Positions 25,909 through 35,112 of a stretch of 64,000 bases of DNA are shown in pieces. The notes below the pieces were generated by a model. It was not told the DNA's origin. It saw nothing but the letters and a program-made list of their open reading frames with translations, and made no database searches. Location of the stretch: contig JAFMIR010000006.1 of NCBI GenBank assembly GCA_017853885.1, positions 1 through 64,000 on the forward strand, in the 5' to 3' direction. The stretch is from Prosthecobacter sp. (lineage in GTDB: Bacteria; Verrucomicrobiota; Verrucomicrobiia; Verrucomicrobiales; Verrucomicrobiaceae). A program made the position numbers and the translations under genes. Each line of letters opens with the position of its first letter. Positions within the stretch are counted from its first letter, which is position 1.

Positions 25909-27465
25909 TCATGACTTCGCCAAAACAACCTCATGGCCGTAGATCTCGCGGAACAGGTCGCACTTCGAGTCAATGGCAATTTGTTCGATGGTGTTGTCAT
26001 CCACACCGTGAGTGATTATGCGCAAACGGGAGCTTTCTGGGCGAAGCTGAATCGATTTGATGCGCTGTGCGTGGCTGCGATCGAGCGAATCGGCTATGCG
26101 TAGCAGAGCAGCGAGCTTGAGCACAATCATGCGGTCCTCGCGACTCAGATCGGAGAAGGTGGGATGGTTTGGCTCGGGGTTGTAGCGGCGGTGGTAGCGG
26201 GCTAGCAGGGCTACAAGCTCACGATCTCTCGTGCTAAGACCGAAGATCTCGGTGTTCAGCAGAATGTAGAGGCTGTGTTTATGATGCTCACGCGGGCTGA
26301 TGAACATGCCCACCTCATGCAGCGTGGCTGCCACTCGAAGGATGAGTTCATATGTTGGATCAAGCCCATGCAGGTGCTGGAGCTCTCGGAAGAGCTGTTG
26401 TGCGAACAAAGCGACCTGATCAGCGTGTTTGCGATCGGTTTTATATCTCAAACCTATCTCGCAGGCGGACTGCATGACCTCTTCTTGAAAAACTGCAGTG
26501 CGGGAGCCGGCAGTCATAAGATCCAGCATGAGCTCAAAGTGAAAATCTCCCTCTGGCACCCAAATGGATTGATCGCCGAAACGCTTCGCTAGGGCAAGGT
26601 TGGTCTGCAAAGCGGGCACAATACCCTCGCCACCAGTGTAGTGAACGTGCAGTTCACGGACGAGTTGGTCCGGATTCAATCGCGCCAGTTTCTCGGTGAA
26701 ACGCGCTAGGTCATCCTCTCGCACTTGGTAGGAGCCCTGACGACTTTTGGTCAGCCGGGGAGCCACACTTTGGATCTCCGCACCGATGGCGACATGATGA
26801 TCGATGGGGTGACCTGAGTAGTCCTGAGCCAGATGATCCACCACACCACGAATCTGCTCCTCCAAATGCACCATGGCCTGGGGAGCCATGTCGTCGCTAC
26901 CAGACACGGCCTCGCGTGCGCGAAAAATGCCGAGTCGGTAGTTGGAGTAAGCGGCGAGGCGCCCCTGATCAAAGAACATGGCACGCGTATTGCCGGGGCC
27001 GATGTGGGTGACAAATGTGCGACCCTCAGCGAGACGCGGATTTTTCTGCAGCAACCGCTGGGCAATCTGAAAGACAAGGCGAGTCATGCTGCCGTCGTCA
27101 ATGAGGGCTGGTGTGACGCCGGTCTGAATCTGCAGGCGGTTGAGAAAGATCTCGTGGTTTGAAGCCTCGGCCAGAATGTTGGTGGTGAAGAGCCGTACCT
27201 GGGCCAGCGGGACGCCCAACTCGCGTGTGGACTGCAAAAAATCCCGCAGGATGGAGACGGTCTGCTCAACCGTGCTCCGGGTAATGCTGCCACTGCGAAA
27301 GATATCGCGAGCCAGCGGCAAAGGGCGGTCGAGATACTCCACATCTTCCCGATGAAGCCTCTCTGCCCCTCGCAATCCGACCACCATCGACACGGACGCT
27401 GCACCAACATAGATAACGGCATGCTCGGGAGCAGGAGAGGCGGGGTTCAGAACAGCGGAAGACAT
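25909..27465 (-). CDS. Ppx/GppA-like protein with lost phosphatase motifs and C-terminal HD domain
   Basis: 518 residues organised like exopolyphosphatase/guanosine pentaphosphatase: an ASKHA N half and an HD-type C half (AATLHEVGMFISPREHHKHSLYIL, as in Escherichia coli Ppx). The three N-terminal active-site motifs are altered. The DxGSNS loop reads VIYVGAASVS, the SGEEEA region reads IDDGSMTR, and the DIGGGSTE loop reads THIGPGNTRA, so the catalytic Glu and phosphate-binding Asp residues are missing. Polyphosphatase activity is therefore unlikely unless supplied by the HD half. The start at MSSAVLNPASP (27465) is preferred over 27516. It follows the ROK kinase on the same strand by 62 bases, probably one transcript. 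Confidence 0.85.
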   Translation of the reverse strand: MSSAVLNPASPAPEHAVIYVGAASVSMVVGLRGAERLHREDVEYLDRPLPLARDIFRSGSITRSTVEQTVSILRDFLQSTRELGVPLAQVRLFTTNILAEASNHEIFLNRLQIQTGVTPALIDDGSMTRLVFQIAQRLLQKNPRLAEGRTFVTHIGPGNTRAMFFDQGRLAAYSNYRLGIFRAREAVSGSDDMAPQAMVHLEEQIRGVVDHLAQDYSGHPIDHHVAIGAEIQSVAPRLTKSRQGSYQVREDDLARFTEKLARLNPDQLVRELHVHYTGGEGIVPALQTNLALAKRFGDQSIWVPEGDFHFELMLDLMTAGSRTAVFQEEVMQSACEIGLRYKTDRKHADQVALFAQQLFRELQHLHGLDPTYELILRVAATLHEVGMFISPREHHKHSLYILLNTEIFGLSTRDRELVALLARYHRRYNPEPNHPTFSDLSREDRMIVLKLAALLRIADSLDRSHAQRIKSIQLRPESSRLRIITHGVDDNTIEQIAIDSKCDLFREIYGHEVVLAKS

Positions 27466-27527
27466 GCGATGAAAAAAAGACGGATGACCAAAGTGAAGAA
27501 TGACTTGATGCGGCATGACGCCTTACC

Positions 27528-28547
27528 TCATCCAACGTGGCGCAGCCAAGCCACACTTCCAGCAGCCACGGCTTGTCCACCCAGCTTTGCAACGCTGTAT
27601 TTCACACCCTTGGCGAGCTCGGGGATGGCATAACGCTCGACTTCTTCCCTGAGAAGCTGAACATAAAGACCAGGTAGCTCCTCCACGAGACCGCCACCTA
27701 GGGTAATCTGGTCGGGCGCAAACAGATTCACAATCATCGCGACCCCCATGCCGAGATAGCGCACGGAATTGCGGAAGAGTATCATTGTGGCTTCTTCACC
27801 ACCGCGAAAGGAATTCGCGAGTGCTTTACTGCGAATGTCGCGGAGGGCGCCCTGTGTCTTACGGTCAAGCTCAGGCGCTTGGCCGCGATAGCAGGCCACA
27901 CCAGCGGCAGAGGCCAAAGCAAGGCGGCTGGTAAGATCTTCGAGAATAACGGCACCAAACTCCGTGCTGCCTAAATGTGTGCCAGGAAACATGACATTTC
28001 CCAGTTCCATGGCGGATATCGTTCTGCCCATCACAAGCTTCCCGTCATACACAAAGCCCGCGCCCACACCGGTGCCTGGAAAGATACCGAGCAGCGAGCG
28101 AGCGCCCCTGCCAGCTCCAAGCATGTACTCGCCATAGGTGCCGGCATCCACGTCGTTAAGCACGGCGACGGGGACTTTGAATTCGGCCTCGAGAATTTTG
28201 CGCAGCGGCAGGTTCTTCCAACCGAGGTTCGGCGCGAACAGAAGCACACCCTTCTCTGGATTCACCAGCCCAGGGCACCCGATACCGATGCCTTGGATAC
28301 CCTTCGGGTTCACACCGGCGTTCTCCATGGCCTCGTGAATGGCATTCAGGATCTTCTTTTTTCCCTTCATCTGGCCATCGCTGCCGTTGGTGGATTTGCG
28401 AGCGCTGCCGAGCACCTCGTAGTTCTTGTCGAGAACCGTAGCCATCATCTTGGTGCCGCCCAGATCGAACCCAATCCAAAAGGGCACGTTGAGGATTTTC
28501 TTTTTGGGGGCCTTGGCAGTTTGGGAAGTGATTTTTTTGGCAGGCAT
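27528..28547 (-). CDS. ROK-family kinase, glucokinase-like, without the zinc motif
   Basis: 339 residues. A Lys/Ala-rich leader is followed by the ATP loop GFDLGGTKMMATVLD, GIGCPGLVNPEKG, the catalytic block VLNDVDAGTYGEYMLG and IFPGTGVGAGFV. The zinc segment is abnormal: the usual EIGH reads ELGNVMF, and the CGxxGC cysteine cluster is absent. A later LFAPDQITLGGG block is conserved. It may phosphorylate glucose or another hexose by a zinc-independent structure, or act as a sensor. Upstream of the Ppx-like gene on the same strand. Confidence 0.82.
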   Translation of the reverse strand: MPAKKITSQTAKAPKKKILNVPFWIGFDLGGTKMMATVLDKNYEVLGSARKSTNGSDGQMKGKKKILNAIHEAMENAGVNPKGIQGIGIGCPGLVNPEKGVLLFAPNLGWKNLPLRKILEAEFKVPVAVLNDVDAGTYGEYMLGAGRGARSLLGIFPGTGVGAGFVYDGKLVMGRTISAMELGNVMFPGTHLGSTEFGAVILEDLTSRLALASAAGVACYRGQAPELDRKTQGALRDIRSKALANSFRGGEEATMILFRNSVRYLGMGVAMIVNLFAPDQITLGGGLVEELPGLYVQLLREEVERYAIPELAKGVKYSVAKLGGQAVAAGSVAWLRHVG

Positions 28548-28708
28548 GACCCTACATGACACATGGGGCGCAGGCTCCCGGCAAGTGACAAAACACAGCG
28601 TTCAGAAAACTAACTTCCTCATGCACTAGAGCGGCCTGAGTGGGCTTTTGACCGGATGGACGCCTTCCATTTGAAAGCTCACCTCTTCGAGCACGTTATC
28701 GCCGCTCC

Positions 28709-31700
28709 ATGAAACGTCTCGTCTTCCTTCTATCCGCCTTCAGCTGTCCGCTTATTGCCGGTAATGCTGAGGACCTTATCAGCCAATCCGGCGTGAAAGG
28801 TGGTATCGTCGTTCATGTGGGCTGTGGCGACGCCTCCGTGACACGAAAGCTAAGGGTGAATGACTCGTATCAAGTTCATGGTCTCACGAAAGAAGCCGCG
28901 AAGCTGCCTGAGTTGCGTGATTCGCTCTACAAGGATGGCGTCAGCGGCGTGGTGGCCGTGGAGGAGTGGGATGGAAAGCACCTGCCCTACATCGAGAACT
29001 ACGTGAACCTACTCGTTATCGAAGAGGCTACCTCCGTCTCCAGAGAAGAAATCGACCGCGTCCTCACGCCGTTGGGCGTGGCGATGCTGCGCAAGGCAGA
29101 CGGCAGCTGGGAGAAGATCGTAAAGCCCTGGCCAAACGACATGGATGACTGGACTCACTACGCCTACGACTCAAAGGGCAATCCGACCTCGAAAGACCTG
29201 CTCGTGGGCCCGCCGACTCGCATGCAGTGGGTGGGGAATCCACGCTGGAGCCGCCACCACGACCGCATGTCATCGGTCAGTGCTAAGGTGAGTTCGCAGG
29301 GGCGTATCTTTTACATCATCGACGAAGGTAGCCGTATCTCGATTTTGATGCCTGCCAAGTTCTCAATCATCTGCCGCGATGCTTTTAACGGCACGGTGCT
29401 GTGGAAAAAGCCAATCCCGCAATGGAGCACGCACCTGTGGCCGCTGAAGTCGGGCCCCACCCAGCTCACGCGTCGCCTCGTGGCGATGGGTGACAAGGTC
29501 TATGTCACCATGGGCATCAGCGAGCCGATTTCATGCCTCGACGGTGCCACGGGCCATGTCGTTCGTGTGTATGAGCAAACGAAAGGCGCGGAAGAGCTGC
29601 TCATGCGCAACGGTACCATCTACGCCGTCGTGAACAAGGAGCCGTGGCGCTTGAACGAAGAGTTCGCCGTGAAGCAACAGAGCGACCAGAAGCGTGTCGA
29701 GACGGAGTTCAACTGGGACGGCAAGGAGCGCGACCTTATCGCGCTCGACCCCCAGAGCGGCAAAACGCTTTGGAAGGAAACCGACCGCATCGCGCCAATC
29801 ACACTCGCCGTCGATGAAAAGCGCGTCGTTTACTACAACGGCGATGGACTCGCCGCCCGCAATGCGAAGACAGGTGCGGTGATGTTCAGCACCGATCCCA
29901 CGAAGCGCCGCCAGCTGTATGAGTTCAACTTCGCGCCGCGTGTGATGATCTACAAAGATGTCATCCTGTATGCCGGAGGCGATGGCGTGATGAAAGGCTT
30001 CCATGCAGACAGCGGCAAGGAGCTCTGGGTCGCGCCTCATGAGAAAAGTGGTTACCGCAGCCTGGAGGACGTGATTGTCTCCCAGGGCCTCGTGTGGAAT
30101 GCCGGAACAACCAGCGGCAATCAAACCGGCGAGTATCGCGGCTTTGATCCGGTCACCGGGCAATTGAAGAAGAGCTTCTTCCCCGATGTGCCTGAAGGCA
30201 CTTACTGGTTCCACCATCGCTGCTACATGGCCAAGGCCACAGAAAAGTTCCTCATGCCAAGCCGCACCGGTCTGGAGTTCGTGGACATGGAAAAGAAGCA
30301 CTGGGACCTCAATCACTGGGTGCGTGGTGCTTGTCTCTATGGCGTGATGCCCGCCAACGGCCTGACCTATGCCGGCCCGCACAACTGCGCCTGCTATCCC
30401 GAGGCGAAACTCGACGGCATGGCCGTGCTAGCCACCGAACCACGTTATCCAATGCCTGCTGACACACCGGACGCTGAACGACTCACGAAAGGCCCCGCCT
30501 ATGATGCTATCCTTGAGGAAACCGAAGCCGATGCCGCCGATTGGCCGACGTACCGCAGCGACAATGCCCGCAGCGGAGCGGCAAAGAGTGATTTGAAGCA
30601 GAATCTCGGCATGGCGTGGGAAGTGAAACTGACTCCGCCGCTATCTACCACGACCACCGCGGCTGGCTTGACCTTCGTGAGCGAAGTCGATAAGCACACG
30701 CTACATGCATTTGATGCTGCCACGGGACAGAAAGCCTGGCACTTCATCGCAGGTGGCCGCATCGACTCACCGCCGACGTATTGGAAAGGTCGCGTATTCT
30801 TCGGTGGCAAGGATGGCTTCGTTTATTGTCTGCGTGCAAAAGACGGCGCCCTTGCGTGGAAGTATCAGGCCGCGCCGAAAAACTTGCGCCACGGCCGCTG
30901 GGAGATGATGGAGAGCGTGTGGCCGGTACACGGCAGCGTGCTCGTTGAAAACGGCCTCGTGAGCTGTGTGGCAGGCTTCAGCTGCTTCCTCGACGGTGGC
31001 TTGTTTTTCCATCGCCTCGATGCCAAAACGGGTGAATTGAAGCACCGCGAGAATTACAACGATCGCGACCCCGAAACCGGCGGCGATCTCAACGATCGTC
31101 ATAAGAGCCTGCAGATGCCCGTCGCGCTGAATGACATCCTCAGCAGTGATGGCAAATGGACTTATCTTCGCACACAAAAAATTGGCATTGATGGCAAGCG
31201 TTTCGAAATCGGCCCGGTGAGCGGTGATTTCGCCAAGCAGGGTGGCGCTCACAAAGGCGAGGGCGCTCATCTTTTCGCACCGATGGGGTTCCTCGATGAT
31301 TCAAACTTTCACCGCAGCTATTGGGTCTATGGCAAGAGCTTCGCCGGAGGTCATGGCGGTTACTATCAAGCCGGCAAGTATGCGCCTGCTGGCCGCATCT
31401 TGGTCCACGACGATAAGAACGTATATAGCTACGGTCGCGAGGCCCAATACTACAAGTGGACCACCACGATGGAGTATACACTCTTCTCCACGCCGAAGAC
31501 ACCACCGGAGCAGGCCTACGAGACAACCGAAGCCACCACACCGCGTCAGGGCAACAGTCTCGTACTCGGCCCCAACGGCCAGCCATTGTCACAACAAAAT
31601 CAGGTGAACGAAAACAAGGCCGCCAAGGCCGCGGGCAAAGGAAAGGGCAAAGGCGAGGCGAAAGGCAAAGGAGCCACCAAAGGTAAAAATGCCGTCGCTG

Positions 31701-32707
31701 CCAATGCGCCGCTACCTGGCAGTGTGCTTTTCCCGATGAATGATGCTCTCGATCCCACGAAGAGCGCCCTCAGCATCGAGGCCTGGGTGCTCCCTGACAC
31801 GGCGAACGGCACCATCTTCCACCACGGCGGCCCGCTGCAAGGCGTGGCGCTCGACATTCGTGAGAAGAAGCCGCAATTCCATATTCGCAGTGATTCGAAG
31901 CTCAGCACCCTCATCTCTGCCGAACCACTCACCGAAGGCTGGCATCACGTCGTCGGCACGCTCGCAGCTGATGGCAAGATGGTGCTCTATTTGGACGGCA
32001 AACTCGTCGCCGAAGGAACCGGTAGCACGCTGATCAGCAAACCCGCTCGTCCAATGTATCTCGGCAACGGCGAAGGTGCCGCCGAAGGCAGCGCCGGAGG
32101 CTTCAGCGGCCTGCTTGATCAATTCGCGCTCTATCACAAGGCGCTCACGCCCGCCGAGGTTCAGAAGCGCTTTGAGGCTCCCGATGCCAAACCGGCCGAT
32201 TCTCTCCTCGCCTGCAATTTCGACAACGGCGACAGCCGCGACAGTTCCGGCAACAACATTCACGGCATCGGCTCAGGCATTGAAACAGGCAAAGGCAAGG
32301 TTGGTGGCGCACTCTGGTTCAAGCCGGCCGCAGGTAAAGGTGGCGTGCCGGATAAGGGCAGTTTCGTGAAACACACTTGGGACCGCTTTGTACCCATTGT
32401 GGCCCGCAGCATGGCTCTCGCTGGCAAAACGGTACTCGTGAGTGGCGCACCAGACACCATCGACGAAGAATACGCCTTCGAACGCCTAGCAGCCAAAGAC
32501 CCGGCGATCCTAGATGAACTCAAAGAGCAGGACGAAGCCCTTGAAGGCCGTCGCGGAGCCAAGATGTGGGCCGTAAACACCGAAACCGGCGAGCAAAGCA
32601 CTGGTCTTGAACTCACTTCTCCGCCCGTCTGGGACGGTATCACCGTCGCCCAAGGCCGCGTCTATGTGAGCACCATGGACGGCAGGTTGCAGTGTTTTGG
32701 GAAGTGA
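28709..32707 (+). CDS. Giant exported protein: methyltransferase-like fold, PQQ-type propellers and LamG
   Basis: 1332 residues. A signal peptide (MKRLVFLLSAFSCPLIAG) is followed by a Rossmann-like region (residues about 25-140) with a SAM-motif-I-like VVHVGCGDASVTRKL. PQQ/BamB-like blades then run from about 145 (MDDWTHYAYDSKGN...) to 600, and a second set begins at DWPTYRSDNARSG (about 610). A Lys/Gly linker lies at about 970-993, followed by a concanavalin/LamG domain (SIEAWVLPDTANG, GWHHVVGTLAADGKMVLYLDG) and a final blade (GAKMWAVNTETGEQ). The methyltransferase-like module lacks obvious catalytic motifs and is probably structural. Such proteins recur in PVC bacteria. Binding of polysaccharide or an envelope role is inference. 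It stands alone. Confidence 0.87.
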   Translation: MKRLVFLLSAFSCPLIAGNAEDLISQSGVKGGIVVHVGCGDASVTRKLRVNDSYQVHGLTKEAAKLPELRDSLYKDGVSGVVAVEEWDGKHLPYIENYVNLLVIEEATSVSREEIDRVLTPLGVAMLRKADGSWEKIVKPWPNDMDDWTHYAYDSKGNPTSKDLLVGPPTRMQWVGNPRWSRHHDRMSSVSAKVSSQGRIFYIIDEGSRISILMPAKFSIICRDAFNGTVLWKKPIPQWSTHLWPLKSGPTQLTRRLVAMGDKVYVTMGISEPISCLDGATGHVVRVYEQTKGAEELLMRNGTIYAVVNKEPWRLNEEFAVKQQSDQKRVETEFNWDGKERDLIALDPQSGKTLWKETDRIAPITLAVDEKRVVYYNGDGLAARNAKTGAVMFSTDPTKRRQLYEFNFAPRVMIYKDVILYAGGDGVMKGFHADSGKELWVAPHEKSGYRSLEDVIVSQGLVWNAGTTSGNQTGEYRGFDPVTGQLKKSFFPDVPEGTYWFHHRCYMAKATEKFLMPSRTGLEFVDMEKKHWDLNHWVRGACLYGVMPANGLTYAGPHNCACYPEAKLDGMAVLATEPRYPMPADTPDAERLTKGPAYDAILEETEADAADWPTYRSDNARSGAAKSDLKQNLGMAWEVKLTPPLSTTTTAAGLTFVSEVDKHTLHAFDAATGQKAWHFIAGGRIDSPPTYWKGRVFFGGKDGFVYCLRAKDGALAWKYQAAPKNLRHGRWEMMESVWPVHGSVLVENGLVSCVAGFSCFLDGGLFFHRLDAKTGELKHRENYNDRDPETGGDLNDRHKSLQMPVALNDILSSDGKWTYLRTQKIGIDGKRFEIGPVSGDFAKQGGAHKGEGAHLFAPMGFLDDSNFHRSYWVYGKSFAGGHGGYYQAGKYAPAGRILVHDDKNVYSYGREAQYYKWTTTMEYTLFSTPKTPPEQAYETTEATTPRQGNSLVLGPNGQPLSQQNQVNENKAAKAAGKGKGKGEAKGKGATKGKNAVAANAPLPGSVLFPMNDALDPTKSALSIEAWVLPDTANGTIFHHGGPLQGVALDIREKKPQFHIRSDSKLSTLISAEPLTEGWHHVVGTLAADGKMVLYLDGKLVAEGTGSTLISKPARPMYLGNGEGAAEGSAGGFSGLLDQFALYHKALTPAEVQKRFEAPDAKPADSLLACNFDNGDSRDSSGNNIHGIGSGIETGKGKVGGALWFKPAAGKGGVPDKGSFVKHTWDRFVPIVARSMALAGKTVLVSGAPDTIDEEYAFERLAAKDPAILDELKEQDEALEGRRGAKMWAVNTETGEQSTGLELTSPPVWDGITVAQGRVYVSTMDGRLQCFGK

Positions 32708-32809
32708 CTCAAACTCGCTCAGCAAGTTCACTGGCTTTATGCACAAGAAAAAAGCAGTGTCAGCAATATGTCAGGGATTCCTGAAACCTAGAGGCATATG
32801 AGCATCCAC

Positions 32810-32837
32810 AAAAAAGATGCCTCTTCGTTGAGGCATC
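32810..32837 (-). terminator. Intrinsic terminator for leftward transcription
   Basis: 8-bp perfect stem (32816-32823 with 32830-32837) around a 6-base loop, followed on the minus strand by six U residues. It closes the transcript of the Pro-rich protein and the possible mini-protein at 32876-32956. Confidence 0.8.
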
Positions 32838-32875
32838 CTTCAATTTCTCTCAATTCGCATGGAGCATGTCTGAAC

Positions 32876-32956
32876 TCATTGGCCGCCGCTTTGTGCGAGG
32901 AAATTGAGAGCCAAGGTGACGATGGCAAGAATAAAAACAATCAAGGCGAGGGGCAT
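32876..32956 (-). CDS. Possible 26-residue membrane peptide
   Basis: A short minus-strand frame beginning MPLALIVFILAIVTLALNFL and ending LAQSGGQ, almost one hydrophobic helix. It lies between the stop of the Pro-rich gene and the terminator, in the same transcript. The same frame is open back to that stop codon without another ATG. There is no good Shine-Dalgarno, so coding status is uncertain; it could instead be leftover or leader sequence. Confidence 0.3.
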   Translation of the reverse strand: MPLALIVFILAIVTLALNFLAQSGGQ

Positions 32957-33010
32957 GACAAATGGAAGTCGGATTTGGATGGGATCAGATGGACTCTTGG
33001 CAACTGAACA

Positions 33011-33922
33011 TCAGGGAATCGATGGCAACTCAGTACGTTGGAAACTGTTGTCCCATGCGCCATTGCTGGGATTGCGGCTCTCCCACTTTTGCTTGCCGGC
33101 TTCAGGCACCATGATCGGGGAAGCTCCACCTGCGACATCAGTCTTCACCATGTCCGCGCCAAACATCTGTATAACAACAAGAGCTGCGGCGAGCACGAAG
33201 CAGATGGCCGAGAGAGGCATCAATCCGGCTTCCGGATCCTTCTCTTCATAGAACTGTTCAGAATCCGCAGCAGCAGCCCGTTTCACCGGTGCACTTGGCG
33301 GCGCAGAGATTGGCGCACGTTGCATCGCTTGGGTCGGCTGCAGCTTCACCGTGGCTTTAGGAAGCGGGGCAGTAGCAGAAACCATAGGGCCGGTGCCACC
33401 ACTGGAACCGGGTGCCTTCGGAGCAGGTTTGGACACCAGAGGCACCGTGGCATCGCCCGCTTCCACACGCGGCGCAGCAACTGGAACCGCAGGAGCTTTG
33501 GCTAGCGGGCGGGTGGCTGCAGGAAGACTCGTCGTGGGCGTGCCCATAGGACGGGGTACTCCTGGAACCACCGGGGGCCTCGGGGCCATCGGCGCAGTGG
33601 CAGCAGGAGCCACGGGTGGACGAGCTGGAGGAGGAACAGGAGCAGCAACATGCGTATCCCTAGGGGGCGGAGGCATGGGCGGCGAAGGCAGTTTTACCGT
33701 AGAGGTGGCACTCTTGGGTGCTGGGGGAGGTAGTGGAGCAGAAGGAAGCTGGATGGGAGCCGTTGAGGGTTTCGCCACCACCGGACTGCCCGGCATCGCA
33801 GCTTCATTAGCTTGAGCAGCATCGGCACTAGGACGAGCACGCAGAGTGATACGCACGGTTTCTTTTTTCAGGGGCACAGCCGAAGTTTTGGGTGTGACGG
33901 AAGGATTTTCAGGATCGCTCAT
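33011..33922 (-). CDS. Proline/alanine-rich single-pass membrane protein
   Basis: 303 residues. The first ~220 are low-complexity Pro/Ala/Val (for example PPVAPAATAPMAPRPPVVPG), preceded by the pattern PLKKETVRITLRARP. One membrane helix (SAICFVLAAALVVIQMFGAD) stands at about 235-255, followed by a short C-terminal segment with Trp (WESRNPSNGAWD). The Pro-rich part should be cytoplasmic, because there is no signal peptide and a charged EEKDPEAG precedes the helix. Function is unknown; similar Pro-rich membrane proteins occur in verrucomicrobial genomes. A possible mini-protein gene and a terminator follow. Confidence 0.75.
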   Translation of the reverse strand: MSDPENPSVTPKTSAVPLKKETVRITLRARPSADAAQANEAAMPGSPVVAKPSTAPIQLPSAPLPPPAPKSATSTVKLPSPPMPPPPRDTHVAAPVPPPARPPVAPAATAPMAPRPPVVPGVPRPMGTPTTSLPAATRPLAKAPAVPVAAPRVEAGDATVPLVSKPAPKAPGSSGGTGPMVSATAPLPKATVKLQPTQAMQRAPISAPPSAPVKRAAAADSEQFYEEKDPEAGLMPLSAICFVLAAALVVIQMFGADMVKTDVAGGASPIMVPEAGKQKWESRNPSNGAWDNSFQRTELPSIP

Positions 33923-34073
33923 AAGAACGGTGATTGGAATAAAAGGGGGATACCTGCTTCTTTAGCGAATTCTGCCCTCGCGCGTCAATCCCTTTTCCTT
34001 ACGGGTTGCAAATATCCAAAGGGTGTTCGTAAATCTTCCGTTAGGGTCATTTTCCGCCTCATTCATTTTCATT

Positions 34074-35051
34074 ATGAAACGCATTCTCGTCACCGGCGGA
34101 GCCGGATTTATCGGTTCCCACACTGTGCAGCGCCTCCTGCGAGATGGTGCCGAGGCCGTGGCTGTGCTTGACAGCTTCAACGACTACTACAATCCGGCCA
34201 TCAAACGAGCCAACATCGTTGCCATGTCCGATCCACGCCTGAGCGTTCATGAAGGCGAGCTCACGGACGCTGCTTTCGTTCGCCATGTTTTTGAAAAAGG
34301 CCGCTTTGATGCTGTCATTCATCTCGCTGCTAGGGCAGGTGTACGCCCCTCCATCGAGCAACCGGAGCTTTACATCGACACAAACATCAAAGGCACGTTC
34401 AATATGTTAGAAGCCGCGCGGCGCACAAATGTAAATCAGTTTGTGTTCGCGAGCAGTTCCTCCGTCTATGGCGTGAACAAGAAAGTGCCTTTCGCCGAGG
34501 CAGATCCGATCCTCCAAACGATCAGTCCTTACGCCATGACAAAGATGGCGGGTGAGCAGATGTGTTCGAATTATAGCCATCTTTATGGCATTAAGACTGT
34601 CAGTCTGCGTTTTTTTACCGTTTACGGCCCCCGCCAGCGACCTGATCTGGCTATTTCGAAATTCACCCGCCTTATTGAGGATGGGAAACCCATCGATAAA
34701 TACGGCGATGGCACTACGGCGCGCGACTACACCTTCGTGGCGGACATTGTAGACGGCATCATCGGCGCCATGAACTACACTTGCGGACCAATTTGCGACA
34801 TCTTTAACCTCGGTGGCTCGCAGACGGTGACGCTCAACGAGCTGATTGCCGCCATCGAAGACGCGACCGGAAATAAAGCGCAGATCCACCAGCTTCCTGA
34901 CCAACCTGGCGATGTGCCGTTAACCTCTGCGGATGTGACCAAGGCCACGACATTGCTTCAATTCAAGCCGACCACAAACATTGCCCAAGGCATCCCCAAA
35001 TACGTGGAATGGTTCCGCGAAATGCGGGCTAAGGGATTGGCGGTTTCCTGA
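34074..35051 (+). CDS. NAD-dependent nucleotide-sugar epimerase, UDP-glucuronate 4-epimerase-like
   Basis: 325-residue extended short-chain dehydrogenase. The NAD loop is ILVTGGAGFIGSHTVQRLL, the active-site Ser block is FVFASSSSVYG, and the catalytic pair is YAMTK (YxxxK). LRFFTVYGPRQRPDLAI and the GDGTTARDYTFVADIVDGI block are typical of UDP-glucuronate 4-epimerases (CapI/WcaG-like), which make UDP-galacturonate for surface polysaccharides. The FNDYYNPAIKRANI segment supports this group. The ATG at 34074 is chosen; upstream codons are not conserved. Confidence 0.9.
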   Translation: MKRILVTGGAGFIGSHTVQRLLRDGAEAVAVLDSFNDYYNPAIKRANIVAMSDPRLSVHEGELTDAAFVRHVFEKGRFDAVIHLAARAGVRPSIEQPELYIDTNIKGTFNMLEAARRTNVNQFVFASSSSVYGVNKKVPFAEADPILQTISPYAMTKMAGEQMCSNYSHLYGIKTVSLRFFTVYGPRQRPDLAISKFTRLIEDGKPIDKYGDGTTARDYTFVADIVDGIIGAMNYTCGPICDIFNLGGSQTVTLNELIAAIEDATGNKAQIHQLPDQPGDVPLTSADVTKATTLLQFKPTTNIAQGIPKYVEWFREMRAKGLAVS

Positions 35052-35112
35052 ACTGTTTTTTAAGCAAGAAGACAGCGCCTATTTTGCGCAGCTTGTGGCA
35101 TCACCCGAACGC

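Noticed and set aside
29531..30382. Minus-strand frame of 283 codons inside the giant PQQ/LamG gene
   Set aside because: Shadow of a GC-rich coding region with no family signal.
31600..31700. Lys/Gly codon-repeat stretch considered as a DNA repeat element
   Set aside because: It is the KG-rich protein linker within one gene, not a separate repeat.
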